Assembly (NCBI GenBank): GCA_964344135.1
Contig: CAYFMF010000012.1
Location: 1-45,229, forward strand
Reading direction: 5' to 3'
Source: Thiopontia sp964344135
Lineage (GTDB): Bacteria > Pseudomonadota > Gammaproteobacteria > GCF-002020875
DNA length: 45,229 bases
Shown here: positions 25,339 through 31,076 of the stretch, piece after piece
How the letters are laid out: every line of letters starts with the position of its first letter
How positions within the stretch are numbered: position 1 is the stretch's first letter
Position numbers and translations under genes: made by a program
The notes under the pieces: generated by a model
Seen by the model: the letters and a program-made list of their open reading frames with translations, nothing else
What the model was told of the DNA's origin: nothing
Database searches by the model: none

Positions 25339-25872
25339 ATGAAAGCAGTACACAAGACCCTGACGGCAACAGCCCTCGCTCTGGCCCTGGGCCTCTCACA
25401 ATCACTGGCTGCATCCGTGGGTGACACACAGGAAAGCGCAGGTATTCCGGAGGCGATTGAGCTCTATGTACAGGCTGTACCGATGGAGATCAACTCCCTG
25501 AAGAGGGCACAACTGCTCGGGAAGGCTGAAAAAATTCTGCAAAAGGTGATCGAGCAGGATCCCGGCTCCCTGGAGGCACACCGCAAGCTGCTTGGCATCT
25601 ATCTGCTGAAGCAGGACTACGCCAGGGGGATCAAGACAATGCAGAGTGCCATCAATCTCTCTCCAGAGGATCCCAAGCTCTTCATCTCTCTCGCTATCCT
25701 CTACCAGAAATCGGGAGCACTGGAGCTTGCTGAGGCGATGCTGAATCAGGCACTGGTACTGGACCCCAACCAGGAGTTGGCAAAGGAGTACAAGGTCGTC
25801 ATCAAGAAGAAGCTGGAGATGGAGGAGAAGGCGATGAATGAGGCCACCGCTGCCCATCCGGCACCCCACTAA
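25339..25872 (+). CDS. Secreted TPR protein
   Basis: A 177-residue protein with a signal peptide (MKAVHKTLTATALALALG..., cleavage near SLAA, residue 25) and about three TPR units between residues 50 and 150 (LEAHRKLLGIYLLKQDYARG; PKLFISLAILYQKSGALELA). AGGAGG at 25324-25330 sits 8 nt before ATG 25339, which fixes the start; a much longer upstream open frame is an artefact running through the ankyrin gene. It is 49 nt downstream of that gene and probably co-transcribed. No specific function can be read. Confidence 0.85.
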   Translation: MKAVHKTLTATALALALGLSQSLAASVGDTQESAGIPEAIELYVQAVPMEINSLKRAQLLGKAEKILQKVIEQDPGSLEAHRKLLGIYLLKQDYARGIKTMQSAINLSPEDPKLFISLAILYQKSGALELAEAMLNQALVLDPNQELAKEYKVVIKKKLEMEEKAMNEATAAHPAPH

Positions 25873-25874
25873 AA

Positions 25875-25916
25875 TTGAGCCAGATCAAATACAGTGGTAC
25901 CCCTCTCTGGGACAAT
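25875..25916 (+). promoter_or_regulatory. Class II FNR-type promoter of moaA
   Basis: TTGAG-CCAG-ATCAA (25875-25888) matches 9 of 10 FNR half-site positions. A -10 element GACAAT (25911-25916) begins 29.5 bp from the box centre, the exact geometry of an activator site at -41.5. Predicted start near 25923, giving a leader of about 194 nt before moaA. Confidence 0.65.
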
Positions 25917-25922
25917 CCATTC

Positions 25923-26116
25923 AATAACCGATAAGGTCAGACAGCGGAAAAGTGAACGGATTGTTCCATTTACGAGATGCCGGAAATTTTGGAATAGAGG
26001 AACAACAGATTTAACCACCTGATTACACAGAGATAGAGGCGATTTTCTCCCCTGTTGGCACAAGAACTGCTTCTATCTCCCTTAATCAGGGGAAGAGAGC
26101 GTAGACAGAACAGCTT
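25923..26116 (+). other. Structured moaA leader with pseudoknot-type pairing
   Basis: TTGTTCC (25961-25967) pairs with GGAACAA (25999-26005). Further on, GAGATAGA (26030-26037) pairs with TCTATCTC (26072-26079), and TCCCCTG (26048-26054), which lies inside that loop, pairs with CAGGGGA (26087-26093) outside it. This A-B-A'-B' order gives a pseudoknot or two competing stems just before the start codon. I could not match it to the Moco riboswitch consensus. No ORF lies in the leader. Confidence 0.35.
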
Positions 26117-27103
26117 ATGAGACCGGAGCTAAAAGATCCATTTGGCAGAAAGATCGACTACCTGCGTCTGTCGGTCACCGACCGCTGCGACCTGCGCTGT
26201 GTCTACTGCATGCCCCAGGGCTTTGATGATTATGAGGCACCGGATGACTGGCTCACCTTCGATGAGATCGAGCGTGTTGTCGGGCTGTTTGGTGAGATGG
26301 GGGTCAGCCGGGTCCGCCTGACAGGTGGTGAACCACTGGTCCGCAAGGGGATTACAGAGCTGACTCAGCGCCTCTCCGGCCTCGACGGGATCGAGGATCT
26401 CTCCCTGAGCACCAACTGCGTCAGCATGAAGAACTTTGCCCAACCGCTCAAGGATGCCGGTGTCAGCCGAATCAATGTCAGCCTCGACAGTCTCAACCCC
26501 GAGAAGTTCAGGCAGATTACCGGTGGCAAACTGAGCAAGGTGATTGATGGCCTGATGGCCGCCAGGGAGGCCGGCTTCGCCCCCATCAAGATCAATGCGG
26601 TTGCGATGAAGGGGATCAACGATGATGAGCTGGGTGATATGGTTGAATTCTGTATCGAGCACGGCTTCACCCTGCGCTTTATCGAGACCATGCCGATCGG
26701 CAACACCGGCTGTCGCACCAAGGACTCCCACTATCTGGACCTTGAGGTGATCCGCAGGGAGCTGGAGCAGCGTTTTGACCTGATTCCCAGTGTGATGCCG
26801 GGTGGTGGTCCTGCACGCTACTTCAAGGTCAAGGGGACCGATCTTCACTTCGGGTTCATTACCCCAATCTCCCAACACTTCTGCGAGACCTGCAACCGGG
26901 TCCGTCTCTCTACCGATGGCACGCTCTACATGTGTCTGGGTCAGGATGAGAAATTTGAGCTACGCCCCCTGCTGCGTGGCGGAGCCTCGGATGAGGAGAT
27001 CAGGGAGGCAATCCACCACGCGCTGACCCTGAAACCGGAACGCCATGAGTTCAATGAGGGCAAGGAACAGACCGTCCGCTTCATGAACATGACCGGCGGC
27101 TAA
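26117..27103 (+). CDS. moaA: GTP 3',8-cyclase MoaA
   Basis: Radical SAM enzyme making 3',8-cH2GTP from GTP, the first step of molybdenum cofactor synthesis needed by NapA. N-terminal cluster cysteines C24, C28 and C31 (CDLRCVYC); the C-terminal GTP-binding cluster is in FCETCNRVRLSTDGTLYMC; the protein ends in the conserved Gly-Gly, here following Met-Thr. The 328-residue length is standard. It stands alone, with no other moa gene nearby, behind an FNR-type promoter. The ribosome binding site is weak, so the leader structure may matter for initiation. Confidence 0.97.
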   Translation: MRPELKDPFGRKIDYLRLSVTDRCDLRCVYCMPQGFDDYEAPDDWLTFDEIERVVGLFGEMGVSRVRLTGGEPLVRKGITELTQRLSGLDGIEDLSLSTNCVSMKNFAQPLKDAGVSRINVSLDSLNPEKFRQITGGKLSKVIDGLMAAREAGFAPIKINAVAMKGINDDELGDMVEFCIEHGFTLRFIETMPIGNTGCRTKDSHYLDLEVIRRELEQRFDLIPSVMPGGGPARYFKVKGTDLHFGFITPISQHFCETCNRVRLSTDGTLYMCLGQDEKFELRPLLRGGASDEEIREAIHHALTLKPERHEFNEGKEQTVRFMNMTGG

Positions 27104-27144
27104 GCGCCAACTATCCAGAGTTCCCTCTCAATAATAACCACACA

Positions 27145-27166
27145 GAATACGTATTATTACGTATTC
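27145..27166. repeat. 22-bp palindrome after moaA
   Basis: GAATACGTA (27145-27153) and TACGTATTC (27158-27166) form a perfect 9-bp inverted repeat with a 4-bp centre. No T run follows, so it is either an operator for the small ORF at 27213 or a weak 3' hairpin for moaA. Confidence 0.5.
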
Positions 27167-27212
27167 CACTCTCCCGCCCCTCCGCCGTAGGATTCCGTAG
27201 ATGGAGGGGGCA

Positions 27213-27323
27213 ATGAAAAATCTGACACGATTCTGTAGCGACATCGCCTGCATTGGGCTCTACTTCTTCGGTGGGCTCACACTGGCAACACTGCTGGTAT
27301 TTCTGCTAATCGCACTGCTATAG
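27213..27323 (+). CDS. 36-residue membrane peptide with RFC motif
   Basis: ATG 27213 to TAG 27321-27323, preceded by GGAGG with 5-nt spacing (the upstream in-frame ATG 27201 lies inside that tract). The peptide begins MKNLTRFCSDIACIGLYFF and continues as a Leu-rich helix to the end. Two Cys (8 and 13) lie at the membrane entrance. The layout (short N-terminus with Arg-Phe-Cys, then one helix) resembles the 43-residue ORF at 10726. No homolog is recognised. It lies between moaA and the 98-residue secreted protein. Confidence 0.55.
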   Translation: MKNLTRFCSDIACIGLYFFGGLTLATLLVFLLIALL

Positions 27324-27478
27324 CAGCATCACCTTTTATGGCTCATATGGCAGATCACCCCCTGGCTGCCAGTAACCAGAACGAGTCACTATTCAAGAAT
27401 TCAATTGTTTGTTATGGTTACGAGGCTGAACTCGAGTCAGCAACAACAATAATGATTGAACACCAGTAAGGAGAAGTC

Positions 27479-27775
27479 ATGAAGAAGATCTTGATCACAA
27501 TGGTGGCAATGCTGTTTGCCACAACCAGTGCCGTTGCATTTATGAGCGGTGATGACAATCAGTCCGGTGCTGCAGCCGGTTCAGCGGATGGCGCCATGGA
27601 TACCCGTGGTCGTGGGGCAGGCAAGGGTTCTGGCGATGCCGAGGGTAACTTCAGCATGTCCATCAATGCCTCCGGCAAGGGCTCCTCAAGTGCCGAGGCC
27701 GACATGGATGCCGCCGAGAATGCCCGCCTGAAGGGTGACACCGATGTCAGAACCGAGAGCTCCCCAGCTCGATAG
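27479..27775 (+). CDS. Small secreted Gly/Ser/Asp-rich protein
   Basis: A 98-residue protein with a signal peptide (MKKILITMVAMLFATTSAVA, cleavage near residue 20). The mature part is low-complexity, rich in Gly, Ala, Ser and Asp (GRGAGKGSGDAEGNFSMS), with no Cys. AAGGAGA precedes the ATG and a strong terminator follows, so it forms a single-gene transcript. Composition suggests a disordered periplasmic or extracellular protein; a relation to sulfur-globule envelope proteins is possible but not supported by sequence. Confidence 0.75.
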   Translation: MKKILITMVAMLFATTSAVAFMSGDDNQSGAAAGSADGAMDTRGRGAGKGSGDAEGNFSMSINASGKGSSSAEADMDAAENARLKGDTDVRTESSPAR

Positions 27776-27811
27776 CAGAGAGCACTAAACCTATAATTCG
27801 CAGTATCCCTG

Positions 27812-27841
27812 AAGGCACAGCCGTTGGCTGTGCCTTTTTTT
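27812..27841 (+). terminator. Terminator of the 98-residue secreted protein
   Basis: AAGGCACAGCC (27812-27822) and GGCTGTGCCTT (27826-27836) form a perfect stem with a 3-nt loop, followed by a T run to 27841. Confidence 0.9.
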
Positions 27842-27860
27842 CGCCCGCCACAACCCGCTT

Positions 27861-28649
27861 CTACCCCAGAAACATCCGAATGGAGAGAAAGAGCAGAAAG
27901 AGTGCGAAGAGCCTCTTCAGCTGCAGCGCCGGAAGCCAGTGTGCCAGCCGTGCCCCCAGTGGGGCCATTGCTGCACTCATCACCACAATCCCAAGAAAGG
28001 CGGGCCAATAGATAAAGCCGCTACTCCACTGCGGCAGACCGGGAATACCCCACCCTCCCCAGAGAAATCCCGCGCCTCCAGCAATGGCGATCGGCAGCCC
28101 CACGGCAGCAGAGGTTCCCACCGCCTGATGCACCCTGACCCGGTGCCAGAGTAGCCAGGGAACCGTCATGGTCCCCCCACCAATCCCCACCAGCGCAGAG
28201 ACGGCGCCGATCACCCCTCCCGCAAGAGCGTTTCCGATTCGCCCCGGAAGCTTGCCATGGGCACGCGGCCGCAGATCCAGCCCCATCTGTAGCGCTACCA
28301 TGAGCTCAAAAAATGCAAAAAAGGTCTGCAGAGCGTGGGTATCAATCGAGCGGGCTGCAACAGCCCCAATCCACCCCCCCAGCAGTATGCCGGGAATCAA
28401 CAACCGGAAGAGATCCCAACGCACCGCCCCCCTTCCGTGGTGGGCAGCAATGGAGGAGAGCGAGGTCACCACAATGGTGGCGAGCGAGGTGCCAATCGCC
28501 AGATGCATCAGCCACGGGGTCTCCCCCATATGCTGCAGAAAGATCCACGCAAGAAAAGGGACAATCACCAATCCACCCCCCACGCCCAGTAGCCCGGCAA
28601 GGATTCCGGCAAGGCCTCCCACCAGAAGATAGAGTAAAATGTGCTCCAT
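27861..28649 (-). CDS. TauE/SafE-family permease (sulfite-exporter-like)
   Basis: A 262-residue inner-membrane protein with about eight TM helices and the two family repeats containing GVGGGLVIVPFL (near residue 22) and GIGGGTMTVPWLL (near 150). TauE/SafE proteins export sulfite, sulfoacetate and related anions; next to an APS-pathway organism's genes, sulfite export is plausible but unproven. ATG 28649 starts right at the first helix; the extra 27 upstream codons overlap the divergent HMA gene. Start codons of the two divergent genes are only 25 bp apart. Confidence 0.88.
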   Translation of the reverse strand: MEHILLYLLVGGLAGILAGLLGVGGGLVIVPFLAWIFLQHMGETPWLMHLAIGTSLATIVVTSLSSIAAHHGRGAVRWDLFRLLIPGILLGGWIGAVAARSIDTHALQTFFAFFELMVALQMGLDLRPRAHGKLPGRIGNALAGGVIGAVSALVGIGGGTMTVPWLLWHRVRVHQAVGTSAAVGLPIAIAGGAGFLWGGWGIPGLPQWSSGFIYWPAFLGIVVMSAAMAPLGARLAHWLPALQLKRLFALFLLFLSIRMFLG

Positions 28650-28674
28650 CAAACCATTGTAGTGGAGCAGGATT

Positions 28675-28953
28675 ATGGAATACACCATCGATGTCGAGAA
28701 CATCAAATGCGGCGGGTGCGCCAATACCATCCAGAAGAGATTGATCGAGACCCATGATCTCGATCAGGTTGAGGTCGATATTGAGCTGGGCCGCATTACC
28801 GCCACCTCGACAGTCGAGGGACAGGAGGATCTCATCGGAGAGACCCTGCTGGCACTCGGCTACCCCAAACAGGGGAGTGTTGAGGGGCTGGGTCATGTCA
28901 AGGCGAAGGCGGTCTCCTTTGTCAGCTGTGCCATCGGGCGGATGGACTCCTGA
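28675..28953 (+). CDS. Heavy-metal-associated (HMA) domain protein
   Basis: A 92-residue soluble protein whose first 65 residues form an HMA ferredoxin-like fold: strand EYTIDVENIK, metal site CGGC (C12, C15), helix, then strands VEVDIELGRITATST. The classical copper motif is CxxC preceded by Met-x; here the preceding residues are IK. A third Cys lies in the tail (SFVSCAIG). GGAGCAGGATT precedes the ATG. Divergent from the TauE-like gene. Likely a cytoplasmic copper or zinc chaperone; target unknown. Confidence 0.85.
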   Translation: MEYTIDVENIKCGGCANTIQKRLIETHDLDQVEVDIELGRITATSTVEGQEDLIGETLLALGYPKQGSVEGLGHVKAKAVSFVSCAIGRMDS

Positions 28954-29011
28954 CCGGCAATAGGGGTACTATCACCCCCAGGAGCAGCAGTTCAGGGGAG
29001 AGGGAGGAGCA

Positions 29012-29557
29012 ATGACAAGGGTGCTGATGGCACTGCTGATCGTGATGCCGATCGTGATCGGGCTGGGGGGAGAGAGGCGCGCAGATCAGGGCGCCCTTCT
29101 TGCTGACCCCTGTCTTCACGGCATTACCGTAGAGGAGAGTGCGGAACGGATTGGTGGCGGTGCCGACTACCGGGTGGGAGAGGAGCGATACTGCAAGACC
29201 CCACTGATCTCCAGCCACTCGGACCACAATGCCCGCTATGGCGGCAGCTTCTTTATGGCACCCAACGGCATCCACCATGTGGAGTTTGTCTACTCGGATC
29301 AGTGCGGTGCCCAGGTGGTCCTCTACAACTCCTTTACCCAGGAGGTACATGCCGCCCGCCAGCTACTGGGGATGGTTCGTGTTATCCCGGACAGCGAAGA
29401 GGAGCCAGAGACCATGCGCTTTCTGCGCCCATCGGCAGATGACATCCTGCTCGGTGCCGATATTGGCCCCATCCAGAAACCCTTTGAACTGGAGTTCAAC
29501 CTCCAGTTCCCCTACCGCATCGAGCCCGACCTGTTCAACCTCTATGTCGCGGAGTAA
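29012..29557 (+). CDS. Unknown secreted or anchored protein, 181 aa
   Basis: The N-terminus (MTRVLMALLIVMPIVIGLGG) is a signal peptide or membrane anchor. The rest is a mixed soluble domain with two Cys pairs in range of disulfides (DPCLHG, RYCKTP, and a third in DQCGAQ) and segments such as HHVEFVYSDQCGAQVVLYNS. GGGAGGAGCA precedes the ATG. It is 58 nt after the HMA gene and probably co-transcribed. I do not recognise the family. Confidence 0.7.
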   Translation: MTRVLMALLIVMPIVIGLGGERRADQGALLADPCLHGITVEESAERIGGGADYRVGEERYCKTPLISSHSDHNARYGGSFFMAPNGIHHVEFVYSDQCGAQVVLYNSFTQEVHAARQLLGMVRVIPDSEEEPETMRFLRPSADDILLGADIGPIQKPFELEFNLQFPYRIEPDLFNLYVAE

Positions 29558-29617
29558 CAGCCATCAGTGGTAGTTGTGTACTAAGTAACTCTTAGTTTTA
29601 TCAAATCTCCTCTTCTG

Positions 29618-29766
29618 TACAATCCGCGTCACACCTTGCCGCAGTGATACCTTTTCAATTGGGGGAATAGAAGAGTTCGCAGATGGATTTGCGCAAGAAC
29701 CAAAGGGGGAGTGTGAGACCATCACACCGAATCCTCTTATCCATGGATGGATGAGAGGATTTTTTT
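29618..29766 (+). other. Candidate leader RNA or sRNA upstream of the cytochrome c gene
   Basis: A TACAAT -10 (29618-29623, weak -35) would start RNA near 29630. TCACAC occurs twice (29629-29634 and 29722-29727) with GTGTGA (29711-29716) able to pair with either, so two exclusive folds are possible. A strong terminator follows. The 291-bp gap holds no ORF I support. It may be an attenuator for the cytochrome c-napC genes or an independent RNA. Confidence 0.35.
29731..29766 (+). terminator. Strong terminator ahead of the cytochrome c gene
   Basis: ATCCTCTTATCCAT (29731-29744) pairs with ATGGATGAGAGGAT (29747-29760), 14 pairs including one G-T, followed by seven T (29760-29766). It lies 172 nt after the 181-residue gene and 83 nt before the cytochrome c ATG. 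Confidence 0.8.
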
Positions 29767-29848
29767 ATCTGCAGTTTTCTTGACAACCACCACCCTGCCC
29801 ATACACCATGCAGGGGCTTTAACCAGGAAGAACATCAGGAGGAGCCCC

Positions 29849-30268
29849 ATGCTGAAACCACTTATCGCTGGAATTTCCATCTCGCTGGCTGCAGTTGCAG
29901 CCCCCACCACCCTCTTTGCCCATGGTGGTGATGACCACACCAAGGCATGGAATGCCCCCAAGGGTGCAGCGGCACGCCCCAACCCGATGTCTGCCAGCCC
30001 GGAAAACATTGCTGCAGGCAAGAAACTGTTTAACCAGTTCTGTACCCAGTGCCATGGTCATGATGGAATCGGAAATCCGGCCGTCTCAGGAATCATCCGC
30101 GGAAAACCGACCAATCTGACCCACTCCGCTGACCACCACAGTGCCGGGGATCTGTTCTGGAAGATCCGTACTGGACGCAGTGCGATGCCCAGCTACAAAC
30201 TGGTCTTCAGGAAACGACAGATCTGGGAGATGGTGACCTACATCAAGACACTGGCAGCAAAAGAGTAG
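29849..30268 (+). CDS. Monohaem class I cytochrome c
   Basis: A 139-residue secreted cytochrome. Signal peptide residues 1-24 (ends TTLFA), haem motif CTQCH at 65-69, and a likely axial Met in SAMPSYK near residue 113. The His-rich mature N-terminus (HGGDDH) may bind metal. AGGAGGA precedes ATG 29849; a longer upstream frame runs through the terminator and is rejected. It is 15 nt upstream of napC, so probably a periplasmic electron carrier in the nap pathway, perhaps replacing a dedicated NapB partner or feeding the octaheme cytochrome (inference). Confidence 0.9.
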   Translation: MLKPLIAGISISLAAVAAPTTLFAHGGDDHTKAWNAPKGAAARPNPMSASPENIAAGKKLFNQFCTQCHGHDGIGNPAVSGIIRGKPTNLTHSADHHSAGDLFWKIRTGRSAMPSYKLVFRKRQIWEMVTYIKTLAAKE

Positions 30269-30283
30269 GTATCATAGGCCACC

Positions 30284-30868
30284 ATGGCCTCCCCGAAACC
30301 CCAAGTGAGCAAGCTCTTTGCCCGGTTCTGCAACAACCCGACCCCACACAGACTCCTTGCGATTCTGCTGATAGGTGGCATTGGAGGCGTGATCTTCTGG
30401 GGTGGCTTCAACACCTTCATGGAGTACACCAACACCATGACGTTCTGTATCTCCTGTCACGAGATGGAGCAGAATGTCTACCAGGAGTACAAGCAGACCG
30501 TCCACTACAGAAACCGCACCGGGGTACGGGTGGTCTGCTCCGACTGCCATGTCCCCAGGGACTGGACCGCAAAGCTCAACCGCAAGATTCATGCAACCAA
30601 GGAGCTCTACTACTGGATGACTGGATCGATCGATACTCCGGAGAAGTTTGAGTCCAAGCGGATGGAGATGGCAAAACGGGTCTGGTCCTCGATGGAGCAG
30701 TCCGACTCCCGGGAGTGCCGCAACTGCCACGACTACAGCGCAATGCGCTTCGACTGGCAGAGCGAGAATTCGCAGGAGAGTCACCCCGGCGCGATGGAGG
30801 AGGGAGATACCTGCATCGACTGCCACAAGGGGATCGCCCATCAGATGCCCTATGACCCTGACGAGTAA
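30284..30868 (+). CDS. napC: Tetrahaem quinol dehydrogenase NapC/NirT
   Basis: A 194-residue membrane-anchored cytochrome that oxidises quinol and reduces periplasmic partners (NapAB, possibly the octaheme cytochrome). One TM helix (about residues 24-45) and four haem sites: CISCH, CSDCH, CRNCH and CIDCH. The spacing and the TMTFCISCHEM segment are typical of the NapC/NirT family. It lies 15 nt after the cytochrome c gene and 208 nt before napA, which has its own promoter. Confidence 0.94.
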   Translation: MASPKPQVSKLFARFCNNPTPHRLLAILLIGGIGGVIFWGGFNTFMEYTNTMTFCISCHEMEQNVYQEYKQTVHYRNRTGVRVVCSDCHVPRDWTAKLNRKIHATKELYYWMTGSIDTPEKFESKRMEMAKRVWSSMEQSDSRECRNCHDYSAMRFDWQSENSQESHPGAMEEGDTCIDCHKGIAHQMPYDPDE

Positions 30869-30877
30869 CCCTCTGAT

Positions 30878-30940
30878 GTGACCTAGATCAACCAGTATCG
30901 ACTGATAGTGGTTGACGCCTCCTATAGTTTTTGAGATAAA
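30878..30940 (+). promoter_or_regulatory. FNR-like box and sigma-70 promoter of napA
   Basis: GTGAC-CTAG-ATCAA (30878-30891) matches 8 of 10 FNR positions. TTGACG (30912-30917), a 17-bp spacer and GATAAA (30935-30940) form a candidate core promoter; the box centre falls near -62, the class I activator position. The core TGACCTA-x-ATCA is shared with the octaheme-gene box at 22511. Confidence 0.5.
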
Positions 30941-30966
30941 ACGCCTTCACATATTATTTTATGTGG

Positions 30967-30995
30967 GAATAACCAACTGTTATTGTTGGTTATTC
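30967..30995 (+). repeat. 11-bp stem-loop in the napA leader
   Basis: GAATAACCAAC (30967-30977), loop TGTTATT, GTTGGTTATTC (30985-30995): a perfect 11-bp hairpin about 20 nt into the predicted napA transcript and 81 nt before its ATG. No T run follows, so it is not a terminator. It may protect the 5' end or bind a protein. Confidence 0.6.
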
Positions 30996-31076
30996 TCGGA
31001 GGGAAACAGGCAGAGGAGGCGCCACGCCCCCCTTCCTCAAACCATTCAAGTCCAATAAAAACGAGGAGAAGTATCT

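Noticed and set aside
25923..26116. Molybdenum cofactor riboswitch upstream of moaA
   Set aside because: The conserved Moco motif segments could not be found; kept only as an unnamed structured leader.
27213..27323. 36-residue peptide as NapE
   Set aside because: It is single-helix and shorter than NapE, lacks its conserved segments and is next to moaA rather than napD or napA.
29580..29596. ACTAAG-N5-CTTAGT as a terminator of the 181-residue gene
   Set aside because: The stem is short and AT-rich and the T run is interrupted; the structure at 29731 is far stronger.
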